Positions 15,735-28,850 of a DNA stretch of 64,000 nt are shown piece by piece. A model generated the notes under the pieces. That model did no database searches. It saw nothing but the letters and a program-made list of their open reading frames with translations, and was not told the DNA's origin. Positions within the stretch are counted from its first letter, which is position 1, and each line of letters begins with the position of its first letter. Position numbers and translations under genes: made by a program. The stretch comes from Eledone cirrhosa (lineage: Eukaryota > Mollusca > Cephalopoda > Octopoda > Eledonidae): NCBI GenBank assembly GCA_964016885.1, contig OZ024742.1, forward strand, positions 3,198,275-3,262,274, read 5' to 3'.

Positions 15735-15860
15735 GAAAAAGTATGACCCCGACGGCAGAGCTCAAGCCGTTTCGACGTCTATTTCTGGACTAAATTAGAA
15801 TGTTTAGCCTGGTGAATAAATAGCCGAACTTTTCAAGGGGTACTTGCTTATATGGGAAGA
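15735..15860 (-). ncRNA. degenerate hammerhead-like 3' end of PLE 2
   Basis: On the minus strand the order is CCCC, a degenerate core, a long imperfect stem II (CTATTT with AAATAG), then CGAAACGGC, a 9-nt loop, GCCGTC and GGGGTC. GAAA followed by ACGGC/GCCGU and a GUC triplet matches the 3' half of a hammerhead. CCCC/GGGG could be stem I. The first core segment deviates from CUGANGA, so this is best read as a remnant. A related but weaker copy lies at 22888-22945. Confidence 0.35.
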
Positions 15861-16741
15861 TTGTAGTTGTCAAGAGGATTAGTCAAAATAAACACAAATA
15901 AGTCTATCATGGCATTTGGTGCGAGGTAGGGGTGGCTGAACTTGCCTGTAGAACAATGAGGGAGTGAGTGGAGCCAGTGAAGCGTTGAAAGTGACATGTA
16001 TACAGCAGATTCTAAGGATAGTGTATGAAAAGTCGAAAAAATTGTTCTGGAGAAAAAATGGAGGAGGGATGTTATAGAATGGGTAATTCGAATGAGAGTA
16101 GGAGACAATAAAAAATAATAGAAAGAAATATTAAAAAAAACAAACAAAAAAAACAGTAGGGTATATAAACAGCTGCTATGATTAGTAGGTGTTGCTTGTA
16201 CGGTCAAAGCTAAAGAAAAGGTTAATAAGTTGAGAATGGAAAATAGTAAATAAGAATTGTAGAGGTAGGTAGTGAAAAAAATATAAAGCAAACTTTTCAG
16301 GGGTCTAACACAGCTGCTAAAAATAGTTAGTAAAGCGTATTCCGCCATTGTTATCTTACAATTACAGGTTAATAAGTTGAGAATATAAAAAAAAATATAG
16401 AAATTGTAGAAATGGAGTAGTAACAAAAATGATACAAAATTACAGGGGTCTAACACATCTGCTATAAATAGTTAGTAAAGAGTATTCGGCCAATTCTATA
16501 TTAAAATTACAGGGGTGGCGGTACTGAGGCTACAGGGGCCTGATGGGCTGCATCGGGGTAGGCGAAAGGGGAAAACAGACGAGGAAGAAGATCGGGTTGG
16601 AAGGAAGTGATAGGATCGGACAGTGGGAAGAAGAAAACATAGAGGAAAAGAAAAGAGGTACATCTACCTATGTAATCTGGGGTTTCCCCTAACTTATTCG
16701 GCAAGTGTGTGGGGGGGGGGGGGGGGGGTATCAGCCCTTGT
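15861..16741 (-). other. PLE 2 3' UTR with a tandem 147-bp repeat
   Basis: On the minus strand this follows the PLE 2 stop codon. Two copies of a repeat of about 147 bp start near 16221 and 16368 (shared GTTAATAAGTTGAGAAT, GGGTCTAACACA and TAGTTAGTAAAG). A long T/C-rich open frame across it (202 codons) looks hydrophobic only because of composition and is not called as a gene. A poly-G run lies at 16709-16728. Confidence 0.6.
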
Positions 16742-17569
16742 CTACCCAGCCGGATCATTAGGTGGTTTGAGGGCGAGGTAACTCCTCCGCAATCTGTGTT
16801 TGCATGCCGTTACCAGTTCGTCTTTCTTGTTTAGGAATTGGTCCTTCGAAAACAGCATTTGTAATGTTTTCCCCGAGCATAAGTTACACGGATGGCGTCC
16901 TCCCGTGTAAGAGTTAGCTCTGGACAGTAAGCTCCAAGTGAGATTGTAGGTTATATTATTATCTTGGAGATCCCAGATGTGGCCCGAAAGTGTAGTGGCA
17001 TGTCGCCGGACCGGGTTTCGGAAAGTATTTCGGTGTTGGTAGAGCCGTGTCTTGAAGTCACAAGCGGTTAATCCTATATAAGCTTTGTTGGAGGTGTCAG
17101 ATCTCACGTTGCACTGGTAGATCACGTTACGATCTCGGCTAATGTTGTTGAGGGGGCACGTAGATCTATCAGGGCAGTTACACCTCCTGGTCGGCTCTCC
17201 ACTGATGTCTAGGTTGTTTCTTCCATAGGGGTTGAGTTTTTTGTTGTTTGAGGAGACGATGTTTTGTGCGAAGTTAGGTGTCGTGCTGTAGGAGAGTTTG
17301 ATGGTGATTTTGTTGATTATGTTGTGGTAGCGGTGTTGTAGCGGGAAGTGTTTTTCGAGGAGCCTAAAGAAGATTTTCCCGATAGGTGTTGCCACCTCGG
17401 CATTATGGGGAGGATTGAACCACGTTACCTTGCGTGAGCGGCTGTGTCGCCTGCTGGTTCCGCTAAGGGAAGCTCGATAAAAGGATATTTCCTCCCGGAA
17501 GCCACTCCGCTTGAGGGCCTGGTTGTAATGAGGCGCATGTTCGTCGAATATCTGCTCATTAGCGGACAA
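16742..17569 (-). CDS. PLE 2 C-terminal part: linker, Cys cluster and GIY-YIG endonuclease
   Basis: This 275-codon open frame has no clear start of its own; it is the C-terminal half of a PLE polyprotein. From the N-terminus it has SRLSANEQIFDEHAPHYNQA-like linker sequence, KVTWFNPP, the cluster CNCPDRSTCPLNN near residue 130, VIYQCNV, a GIY-YIG-like AYIGLTACDFKTRLYQHR and CNLCSGK. The order matches the intact element at 36065-38467. In PLEs the GIY-YIG nuclease nicks the target for reverse transcription. The upstream RT is broken by stops and frameshifts, so the element is dead although this segment stays open. Confidence 0.8.
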   Translation of the reverse strand: MSANEQIFDEHAPHYNQALKRSGFREEISFYRASLSGTSRRHSRSRKVTWFNPPHNAEVATPIGKIFFRLLEKHFPLQHRYHNIINKITIKLSYSTTPNFAQNIVSSNNKKLNPYGRNNLDISGEPTRRCNCPDRSTCPLNNISRDRNVIYQCNVRSDTSNKAYIGLTACDFKTRLYQHRNTFRNPVRRHATTLSGHIWDLQDNNITYNLTWSLLSRANSYTGGRHPCNLCSGKTLQMLFSKDQFLNKKDELVTACKHRLRRSYLALKPPNDPAG

Positions 17570-18082
17570 ACGAGATAAGCGGAGGGAGATGTTTTTAACC
17601 AGGTTATTGGTTATGTTTCTAGGATGGTTAGAGCGGCGGTGGATGTAGTGCAGGTTGTCGTTGGGCAGTACAGATAATTTTCGAGGTTAAGGGTAACGTC
17701 CAGGAAATTGACTCAGGTTAGGGACGTTTGTAGGGTGATTTTAAATCCTCAGTCCCGGAAGAAGTTGATTAGTTGTTTACGGACCCGGTCTGTACTACTG
17801 GGGTTGTACCCTTTGAGGGTGAGGAGCCCATCATCTCGGTACAATCAACCGCGGAATGCAGGAAACATTTCGGTGAGTTTAAATAGTAGGAATAATCCTA
17901 TAAGATCTGTGACCTCGGCCGAATCCGTCGCGCCCATACTGACGTCGAAGGGGAAGTCGGGAGCTCTTGTTATCAACTTGGAGTTGTCGAAAAGTAGGAC
18001 TCTCTTCCTGGCATGGAGAATGATATTTCTTTCCTGGTCAGTGATGGGTGTGAGTGTTTCGGCAAAGTCCAAGGCGGCCGTA
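17570..18082 (-). pseudogene. PLE 2 reverse transcriptase remnant (YRDD type)
   Basis: Minus-strand translation across several frames gives FDVSMGATDSAEVTDLIGLF (RT motif B region), then a stop, LYRDDGLLTLKG (motif C, YRDD), another stop and VNFLDVTLNLENYLY. These correspond in order to the MGASDSSQLTDLIG, YRDDGLF and NFLDVSLNLD blocks of the intact PLE. At least two in-frame stops and several frameshifts are needed. Upstream it is cut off by the inverted repeat at 18083. Confidence 0.75.
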
Positions 18083-18322
18083 AGGTAAGCAGAATATCTA
18101 GGAAGTTGCTTAGGCGGTGGGTTTCCCATGTGGTACCTGCTATTATGGGTCTTAATTAAAGGTCATTATGAGTGGCTATATTGATTAGGGCCTGCAAGCA
18201 AGCCACAGACATTTACATCAATATAGCCCTTCCTGATGACCTTAAATTAAGACCCATAATAGCAGGCACCACATGTGAAACCCACCACCTAAGCAACTTC
18301 CTAGATATTCTGCTTAAACCTT
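18083..18322. repeat. inverted repeat: start of PLE 3 copied head to head
   Basis: The arm at 18237-18320 (plus; encodes DDLKLRPIIAGTT and HHLSNFLDIL of PLE 3) is matched by its reverse complement at about 18085-18168, with roughly 68 bp between. The left arm therefore carries the start of the YLDD-type PLE 3 fused to the minus-strand YRDD-type PLE 2. Inverted 5' copies are a known feature of PLE insertions. Confidence 0.75.
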
Positions 18323-19780
18323 TCCTAAAACACATAAAAAGCTTCATAAGGGACGACCTTGACATGCTCAACCACCTACAAACAACACTCAATAATGAAC
18401 ATACCATACTAGTAACCTTTTATGTCATCAATTTATATTCCAATATCCCACACAACCTAGGTATAGAGGCAATACAATTCTGGCTTGAAAATTTCCCTAG
18501 TGAACTTCCATAGCGCATCCCTAAATAATTTGTGTTGGAGGGACTCAAATTCATCTTGGAAAACAATTTCTTAGAATTCAATGCCAAATAATACAGATAT
18601 AAATCTGGGACTGCCATGGGCACGAAAGTAGCCCCCTCATACGCTAACCTTGTCATGGGATATTTGGAAACCACTCCCTACCGCAAAGTTCTAGACAAAT
18701 ACAGCAGCCACTTCTACCAACACATAGAAAAGAACTGGAAGAGATATCTGGACGACTGCTTCATCCTCTGGCATGAAAGTATAGATAAACTGTTTGAGTT
18801 TAAAACCCTTCTGAATGGACTCAACACAAACTTACAATTTACAATGGATTACAGCCATCAACAACTCCCTTTCTTCGACATCCTCATCAAGAAAACAAAC
18901 GGCAAAATAGAAACAGACATATACTACAAACCCACAGACTCCAAACAATACCTTCCATTCAACTCGTGCCACCCTAGACACACAAAAATGGCAATTCCTT
19001 ATAACCTAGCTAGAAGGATCTGCACAATAGTTTCAGATAAATACACATGCTACACACGACTAGAAGAATTAAAAAACACACTTATCAGCAGAAACTACCC
19101 ACCATCCCTAATCAACAATGGATTTCAACGTGCCCTAAAACTCGACATCCAGGAACTCAGACACCCCATACCCAGGAATAAACGGCAACAGAAAACTCTA
19201 CCATACACAACCCCCTCAACAATGAGGCATTCGACACCATCCTCTAAAAGGAGACCCAAGAGTGAACAAAATCCTCCAAACACACAACATCATAAAGAGC
19301 AAAAGACAACCTAAATCCATGAAAAAACATCCTCACACAAGTCAAAATCCAACAAACCCTCACAATGAACCCTACAGTAACAAAATGCGGAAGGCCCAAC
19401 TGTGGCATATGCACAATAGAAAGTTCAACATTCCATTTTAAACAAGGACAACATTTCACAGTTAAACACAACTTTACATCTGCATCTGAAAACCTAATCT
19501 ATGTTTTGACCTAGGACACCACATAGGACAGACAAAAACAACCCCCGACAACGTATGACCGTCCATAAATCACAAATCAAAATACAGGAATACAGAAACA
19601 TTCCATTTAGTGAACATATCGCCAATTGTGCACCGAACCAACATCCAAACTTTAAAATTTCCCCATTTACAAATTAATAGACAACGCTACTTTCATCCAA
19701 TAAGGAAACGTATTTCATTAAGAAATTCAAACCTCTACTTAATGCACTAAACTTCGGACTAAACTAAAACTGCAACGAAC
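18230..19780 (+). pseudogene. PLE 3: 5'-truncated RT plus decayed GIY-YIG (YLDD type)
   Basis: The frame opens with DDLKLRPIIAG (RT motif 2 region) and NLYSNIPHNLG (motif A region). It is interrupted by three in-frame stops at about 18511, 18526 and 18591, then continues GTAMGTKVAPSYANLVMGYL (motif B) and RYLDDCFILWHES (motif C, YLDD intact), then SCHPRHTKMAIPYNLARR. After a frameshift near 19170 the C-terminal region decays: CGRPNCGIC, NLIYVLT and a damaged GIY-YIG end near 19750. It is closely related to PLE 4 at 24110-25556. The N-terminal RT portion is missing. Confidence 0.85.
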
Positions 19781-20454
19781 AAATACCTATGTCTCTCTAA
19801 AGAGTTATCTCCCATACATCCTACCTAATCCTTTTTCTTAAATAAATTAAATATCATCCAGCATGAATTACCTCCCCCTGCATATTAACTCTCTAAAAAG
19901 GGGAATCATATCAAACCCCAGTCCACTATTTGCCTCCATCATGGATCAACTAAGCACTCTTGCTATATTAACACATTTTGATCTGCTCATCTTCAAGAAC
20001 TATGCCTGTAAATAACATTATTTTTTCTTTTACATTGACTTATTATGCTCCACATTACGCCCCTTTTTTTTCTTTTTTCTTTTCACTTCATAAACCTTCT
20101 TTGTAAATAACATTATTCTTTCTGCACCATTTCTTTAACATGTCCAACACCACCATTCTACACCAATACATATTATTATCATTTGATAATGCATAAAAAT
20201 GCTGAAACCGGAAATAGACAATTATTAAATATATAAATAAATAAATAAATGCCATTGTTAATTAATAAATAAATTAATTAATACCTTAACACTTCACACA
20301 AAATAAAATATTTCGTTTTAATCATTTTCTAACCCAGAAAATAGAGAGATAGAAATAAAAAGGGAAAAAATTTTTTTTTTCTTCCTAATAATCGTTTTTT
20401 ACTCCCTGTATTCATATATATATATCCTAACTAGTGTGCTTCCTCTCCACATCT

Positions 20455-20547
<93 letters not shown>

Positions 20548-20690
20548 AATAACAGGAGGCTGGACTGGTGTAAATCCTTGAAAGGTTTATTATACTATGA
20601 TCAATTCAATGACCGGGTTCAGTATGAATCCGTTGATATCATCAGGTATTCAAAATATAACAAAGGAATATAACAGATAAAATCCATGGG
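19781..20690. other. no gene seen; PLE 3 tail, T-rich sequence and (TA)n
   Basis: The probable PLE 3 3' UTR contains ATGCTGAAACCGGAAATAGA near 20200, a pattern like other cephalopod PLE tails, then (AAAT)n. A (TA)n tract lies at 20455-20541. No coding signal was found. Confidence 0.5.
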
Positions 20691-20818
20691 GCTGAAAATC
20701 AGAGACAAGAGGACGACCGACTATTTAGCAGCTTCTACCTCAGTCGACCGCGCCCTCGAGGGCGACCGACTGAGGTAGAAGCTGCTAAATAGTTGGTCGT
20801 CCTCTTGTCTCTGATTTT
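20691..20818. repeat. GC-rich near-perfect palindrome
   Basis: Arms of about 55 bp (CAGAGACAAGAGGACGACCG ... and its reverse complement) flank a centre CGCCCTCGAGGGCG that is itself palindromic. It could form a long hairpin. It resembles a foldback element or the fused ends of two inverted transposon copies. Confidence 0.85.
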
Positions 20819-21722
<904 letters not shown>

Positions 21723-21779
21723 CAGAGAGATAGAGATAGGTAGACTGATAGATACAGGAAAGTGAGAGAGTTGTCTTAC

Positions 21780-21885
21780 CTTGGAAGTTTACTTTTAATA
21801 GATATTGCTTCAAAAGTTCGCCATTAATGGGTGACATTTTATCGCAGAGATTCTGTTTTCCATCGCATAAATCCCGATGCATTGC
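21780..21885 (-). CDS. metabotropic glutamate receptor-like exon (upstream of the two seen)
   Basis: This is a 106-bp internal exon on the minus strand, with an acceptor (TTTCCCTGTACAG) directly before it and a donor (G|GTAAGA) directly after. It starts in phase 0 and encodes 35 codons plus one base, beginning AMHRDLC and continuing [20 protein letters not shown]. The MH..LC...LCD.M.P.(N/D)G..L pattern is that of the class C GPCR ligand-binding domain in metabotropic glutamate receptors, just before the segment encoded by the exon at 12859-12998. The leftover G joins GT of that exon to give Gly. The protein would be a plasma-membrane glutamate-type receptor, and this part is extracellular. 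The exon is intact, with no stop. Confidence 0.82.
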
Positions 21886-22441
21886 CTGTACAGGGAAATA
21901 AAACACTGCTCATTAGATTCTGTTAAATCAATCGAAGTAGACGGCTTATTTCTAACATATATCGATGTATGGCTATAATGTGGTTTATGGTTTTCAGATA
22001 CTATCCGCTTTCTGCTTTAGTAACTATTGTCAGTCCTCAATATTTACGATTGTATAGAAGGAATGTATAATCCCATAGATGTATTGAATCTATTATTGTT
22101 AGATCTGGCAAGAACTATTCAGGAATTAAGATTGAGTTTTTCAAGAGAGAAATTGTAGGGAGGCGAAATATGTTTCTGTGAATGCAGCTGGTTAATAAAG
22201 AATAATTAATTTATCTTATTAATGTGATATTCTCCTCTACACCTAATGTTCTTAATCTACTTGAGATATTAATCTTACCTTCAATGCTAGATAGCCATTA
22301 AATGCAAAATATAATGTCAACGTTAAAAAAGGGTGTAATGAATCACTGATACACGGCGATAGTATTAGTCACCAAGAGGTGAAGAATGCCTCTACGCATG
22401 AAAATATATTGTCATGTTCCATGTATTTATATCAGACATTC
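21886..22441. other. no gene seen; probable intron
   Basis: AT-rich unique-looking sequence upstream of the receptor exon on the minus strand. I found no further receptor exon here. Confidence 0.4.
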
Positions 22442-22457
22442 ATTATATATATATATT

Positions 22458-22538
<81 letters not shown>
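22442..22538. repeat. (AC)n(AT)n compound microsatellite
   Basis: About 17 CA units run into about 20 TA units. It abuts the palindrome that follows. Confidence 0.95.
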
Positions 22539-22540
<2 letters not shown>

Positions 22541-22601
22541 CGTTTCTGAATTTGTTTAGCAAGATTCATTATCTGAAATCGTGAGTTGAAACCGATATTG
22601 T

Positions 22602-22774
22602 TATACTTTGGGAGGGTCATGTTGCCAATAAGAAACACACGCACCAGTTGCTTTCACTTCAATTTATTATAATAAATTTATAATAAATTTATAAATTTAT
22701 TATAATAAATTGAATTGAAAGCAACTGGTGCGTGTGTTTCTTATTGGCAACATGACCCTCCCAAAGTATAACAA
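22602..22774. repeat. palindrome with about 85-bp arms
   Basis: The arms read GGGAGGGTCATGTTGCCAAT ... and its reverse complement, centred on an AT-rich stretch of TAAATTTATTA repeats near 22688. The arms are nearly identical, so the foldback is young or maintained. No coding capacity. Confidence 0.9.
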
Positions 22775-22790
22775 TATATATTTATATTTA

Positions 22791-22794
<4 letters not shown>

Positions 22795-22876
<82 letters not shown>

Positions 22877-23050
22877 TGTATGTATAGTGAAAAGTTAGGG
22901 CCTGGCGGCTGAGCTGATGCTGTTTCAATGGATATATACTTTCCCGAGTGTTGAATAATTAGCTGTACATTGTCTTATTTAAATTGATAGCTCCTAATCT
23001 ATCTATCTATCTAATACACACACTCACACACACACACACACACATATAAG

Positions 23051-23081
<31 letters not shown>

Positions 23082-23082
23082 T
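22795..23082. repeat. (TA)n(TGTA)n, hammerhead-like remnant, (CA)n(TA)n
   Basis: TA and TGTA runs occupy 22795-22885, and CTAT, CA, TA and TTTA runs occupy 22998-23092. Between them, minus-strand 22945-22888 reads TTGAAACAGC, ATCAGCTCA, GCCGCC and TTTTCACTATA. This is an eroded relative of the PLE 2 end at 15735-15860. Confidence 0.6.
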
Positions 23083-23328
23083 TATTTATTTATACCAATT
23101 ATTATATTTTATCTGACAAAAATATTATACTCTCTAAATACGTATAATAAGATAAATATGCTTTTATAAAGATATTTTCCATTTATTAATATCATTGATA
23201 TATATATATCTTAGTCTTAGATTCTTCCGCGCCGTTCGGCGCATGGAGCAGTAAGTACTCGCCAACGGTCACGATCAACGGCAACATTTTCGAGACCGTG
23301 CCAGGTGATGTTGACTGCCATCAGGTTC

Positions 23329-24083
<755 letters not shown>

Positions 24084-24109
24084 CGGTATTTTCCTGTATT
24101 CCCGTATTT

Positions 24110-25556
24110 TAATTTGCTCAATCACCTCCCTAAAATGCCACTTTCTGAACAAACCCTACTAGTGACGTTCGATGTAGTCAACCTATACTCCAACATCCCC
24201 CACAACCTAGGAATAGTAGCTATCCAATTCTGGCTGGATAATTTCCACAATGAACTCCCACAACGCATCAAAAAAGAATTCGTGATAGAGGGACTCAAAT
24301 TTATCTTGGAGAACAATTACTTCGTTTTCAATAACAAACCCTACAGGCAAAAATCTGGGACCGCTTTGGGAACGAAAACAGCCCCTACTTATGCCAACCT
24401 AGTCATGGGATACCTGGAAATCACCATCTACACTAAAGTCCTAAACAAATTTGGGAACACCCTCCACTTACACATTGAAAGGAACTGGAAGCGATATCTA
24501 GATGACTGCTTCATCCTTTGGCACGAAAACATCGAGAAACTTAAAGAATTTCACACCCTTATAAATGGGCTCAACACAAATATTAACTTCACGATGGAAT
24601 ACAGCCATCAACAACTCACCTTCCTCGACATCCTCATTAAGATCCATAACAAAAAAATAGAAACAGACATATACTACAAGCCCACAGACTCCAAGCAATA
24701 TCTCCCTTTCAACTCTTGCCACCCTAGACACGTTAAAATTAATATTCCCTACAACTTAGCCAAGAGAATCTGTACTATAGTCTCCAATAAAAACATCTGC
24801 TACTTACGGCTACAAGAACTAAAGGACACACTCATAGGCAGGGACTACCCTGCATCACTAATTGACAATGGAATCCAACGTGCCCTAAAACTCAGTACCC
24901 AGGACCTTAGACACCTTAAAGTAAATCAACCAAAACTAAAAGCTCTTCCATACATCTCCACACACAACCCCCTCAACAATGAGGCCTTTGACACCATCCT
25001 CCAGAACATCCCTGTATTGAAAAAGGACCATAGAATGAACCAAATTCTACGAACAGACGATATCATAAAGAGCAAAAGACAATCCAAGTCAATGAAAAAC
25101 ATCTTAACACATGCCAAAGTACTGCCAACCACAACAACGAAACCCACAGTAAAAAAATGCGATAGACCCAACTATGGCATTTGCATCAACCTAATAGAGG
25201 GTTCGGAATTCTATTTCAAAGATGGACAACGTTTTATAGTAAAAAACAATTTCACATGTGCATCGGAAAATCTAATATATGTATTAACTTGTTCAGGTTG
25301 TCGAGAACAATACATAGGCCAGACCAAAAACAGCCTCCGCCAACGCATAACTGTCCATAGATCCCAAATTAAAATACGGGAATACAGGAAAATACCACTG
25401 AGTGAACACATTGATACCTGTGCCACCCAAAATCATCCCAACTTCAGAATCTTTCCCCTCTACAAATTTAAAGATAATGCCACCCACACCCAGCGCATCA
25501 GCAAGGAATCTTACTTCATTAACAAATACGGACCCCGTCTAAACACTTCTCCCTAA
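24110..25556 (+). CDS. PLE 4: 5'-truncated reverse transcriptase plus GIY-YIG, open frame
   Basis: The open frame reaches from 24066 to a TAA at 25556 (496 codons), but PLE homology starts only near 24110. From the N-terminus it shows LLVTFDVVNLYSNIPHNLG (RT motif A), SGTALGTKTAPTYANLVMGY (motif B), RYLDDCFILWHEN (motif C, YLDD, near residue 143) and SCHPRHVKINIPYNLAKR (thumb region). A CDRPNYGIC cysteine pair lies near residue 363, and a GIY-YIG domain near 400-440 (LIYVLTCSGCREQYIGQTKN, R and H residues after it). PLE proteins usually have several hundred more N-terminal residues, so RT motifs before A are missing and this copy should not be autonomous. No stop interrupts the remainder. Confidence 0.88.
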
Positions 25557-25949
25557 GACGAACCCACAACATACACACGTCAACATACATACCTACATCA
25601 GCACACATCTCTACCCACATATAAACACAATGACACACGTAAACACACATGCTCTATGGTGCAATACAAAAAATATATGTGCATATATATGTATGTATAT
25701 ATGTATATATTTATATATATGTAGTGAATATATGTGTGTGTGTGTATATATATATAGTGAATATCATTTCACACCTTTTATTGTTAAGATTTTTGATGTT
25801 CTATTAAGAGAACCGATTTTACTGAAAAAATCGAATAATGTACACCATTTTACCAGGGGGAAAAAAATACTGGTCCACCCACACACACACACACACACAT
25901 ATATATACACAAATACATACACACGCGTACATCAACATACAAAGAGACT

Positions 25950-25986
<37 letters not shown>

Positions 25987-26041
25987 TTCTCCGTATAAGA
26001 CAAAAGCTGAAAAATATCTTTTGACCTTCGAATGACTCTGC

Positions 26042-26074
<33 letters not shown>

Positions 26075-26148
26075 TTATCTTAATAGCCATTTGACACACA
26101 TCGCTGCTGGCCATTGTCGCAGCATCGAACACCTTACTACTACTACTA

Positions 26149-26218
<70 letters not shown>

Positions 26219-26241
26219 ACACACACACACATATTTGTTGT
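25557..26241. repeat. PLE 4 3' region with (CA)n and (GT)n tracts
   Basis: After the stop codon there are CA/GT-rich microsatellites (25733-25748, 25877-25898, 25954-25982, 26046-26072, 26152-26231) and a (TAC)n run near 26134. No gene. Confidence 0.8.
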
Positions 26242-26742
26242 GAAAGAGTCATTTCTCAATCTTGGCGCAAAACCAATTTTTTATCCACATGACCTCTACC
26301 GACCAATCAAAATTGTTTTGACCAAGAATTTTTGCTGGAGCCACTTTGTTAACATAAAAACAGTCTTGGCGCAAAATCAACTTTTTACATTCACATGACC
26401 TCTACCGACCAATCAAAATTGTTTTGACCACAAGCATTTTTGCAACACAAAAATAACGCTGGAGCCACTTTTTAAACATAAAAACAGGTAGAATTCCCAA
26501 AACTAATCAGATCAGAGCAAACAGCACGGACACTCTATCTCAAAATTATTTTTGAAAAGCATTTAGAAATGCGCAACCGGTAAAAACTTAAAAACTTAAA
26601 ACCACAACTGAATACTAACCCATACAAACACTAATACTCTTTTATTCCTAATTAAACCATTTTTCAACTGTGAACAATTTGTCAGCATTTTCTATTCCGT
26701 TTACCAATATATAATAACTTGTGTGTTACACCTCTATTCTTT

Positions 26743-26750
<8 letters not shown>
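26242..26750 (-). repeat. right inverted arm of PLE 4
   Basis: Reverse complement of 23576-24083, including most of the internal duplication. It begins GAAAGAGTCATTTCTCAATC and ends TTCTTTTAACTATATA at a TA tract. Confidence 0.9.
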
Positions 26751-26786
<36 letters not shown>

Positions 26787-26794
26787 TATTTTTT

Positions 26795-28469
26795 TTTCTC
26801 TAGCGTACCCTTACTGAATAGAAAGTCTGAGATATTCTCTTCTTGCCCCCATGCCATTTCTAATTCTTATTTTTATTATAAACCCAAATGTTCTAGTAGT
26901 ACAAAGTGTACCCATTAGCAGATATATTCCATTACTTAGTTTTTTGTTTGGGTTCTTTTGTTTGCCAACATTAATGTTATCATTGGTTTTTGATGACTCT
27001 TCATTCTAGCTCTCATAATCATTTGGCTACTGTACCATATCTATGTCTTCACTATTACACCTTGTTAGTATACATAAGATTACACACTTTACGCCACTTA
27101 CGATATTCTATTATTATCTTTATTTTTTTTTAATTATTATTAACTTTAATTTTAATTTTAATTTTATTTTTAATTCTATTTTTATTTCTAAGTCTATTCT
27201 GATTTATCTATCGACAACCCCCCCCCCCTCCCCCCTCCCCCCATGCGCACATAAACTTATTGTCAACCCCTCCAGATTGAATATGATTATATTTAAACCC
27301 CCCCTCTTTTATGCTCCGTTCTATTATTTATTATAGTATATCGACTATATTTTATGCCACTTCGCACCCTCCATATATTTCGTCAATTCTGTCCCCATTA
27401 GCCTACCTTAATTCTACTTAAGTCAGTTTTTTAGATATCGTTGCGTATATGATAGTATAATTTTCATTCCTTTTCGTAAACATTTGTAACGATACATTAA
27501 ATCTTATATACTTTAATGACTTAAACTACAGCTAATATTATACTACCTTATTGGACGGGTTCGATGTTTTTAATATTAATTTATCAAATAGGGTTTGGAG
27601 TCAATTAAAATGATTGCTTTCCTTAGTGTTTACCTAATTTCTTAAATGCACGCGAGGCCTAAGTGTGTATATATTTGCTTTTGTTTTGTAATTTCCGGTT
27701 GATTGTATTTATTTGTTTTATTCTATATTCTATTTACTAATCACTGTCTGGCTTCGCTCACTCATCCACATATGTCTGTCTACTAACATTGTAATTATAA
27801 GTATTTATATATTTCATGCCAATTTTATAATATATTACATTATATTGTATGTAATATTGATCCTTATTACTTACTGTTCATTATATGTAACATTATGATA
27901 TTTAGACTTTATATATCATGTAAGATGTCTGGATTTTTGTAATATTATAATATTGATCCTTATTGCTTACTGTTCATTATATGTAACATTATGATATTTG
28001 GACTTTACATATCATGTTAGATGTCTGTATATATTTTTTTCTGTAACATCATATTTTTTTCTGTAACATCATAATCTTTCCCTGTACCATTATAGTTTTT
28101 TTGAGTATTATATAATTTATATTTCCTCATTTATTCTGTAACCCAGTATGAATCAATTTGTATATATTGTTTATGGTACATGTTAATACACCGTTAACGT
28201 TTTATCATTGTATTTTATTGTGACATCTATATTGTTTCTGTAAATTAACCGGGGATTATCTATTTTATTTTATTATATTATATTGAATTATATAATTTTG
28301 TTGTTTATTATCTGTTATATGTGTTTCTTGTAATTATATCATATTATTGCCTCATGTATATTGGGTAGATGTATTAGTATTATTTTCACTCTTATCATGC
28401 TTATTTTTAATATTCAAACTTCTAATAGGGCTTAATTTTTGTGTGGTCGAACATAGATGTGTGTGTTGT

Positions 28470-28519
<50 letters not shown>

Positions 28520-28850
28520 CATATATACATGTATATATTGTACCTTTTGATTTTTAATTTGGAATTTTAATGTTGGTAAAAGTATATTATTATTATAATG
28601 TATTATATTGTGTTATATATAATTCCTGCTCTATATAACCAAATTTGTTTAGATTTAGGTTGGTTGCTTTGGACTATATTTGTAATATGGTTCTTAATGT
28701 TATCTACATCCTTAGTTATTCTTATTATATATTTTTATTATTTTTATCTTTATTTTCATTTTTATTATCATATATTTTTGTAAGACATTAGTGTATGTAC
28801 ACTCCATATTCTTCATAGTTTCTGGCTTGTATCTGCCGATATTACCTCTT
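26795..28850 (+). other. T-rich UTR-like region of another PLE
   Basis: No gene is visible. The strand is T/C-rich like the 3' UTR of the intact PLE (38468-39690), and it leads into a hammerhead at 28851-28910 as that UTR does. A 96-bp tandem duplication occurs at 27853-28045, and a (GT)n tract at 28470-28513. I infer a solo pLTR or 3' UTR of a related PLE, without detectable RT or GIY-YIG. Confidence 0.45.

Noticed and set aside
15848..16456. Hydrophobic 202-codon minus-strand frame
   Set aside because: It lies in the 3' UTR of PLE 2, overlaps a 147-bp tandem repeat, and its Leu/Phe/Tyr content follows from T-rich composition.
18226..18236. CTGATGA as hammerhead core
   Set aside because: It is part of the PLE 3 coding frame (PDDLKLR), with no paired stem II or GAAA in place.
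20575..20645. Minus-strand CTGATGA near 20640 as a hammerhead
   Set aside because: A partial stem II exists, but the following core reads GAAT rather than GAAA and stem III is absent.
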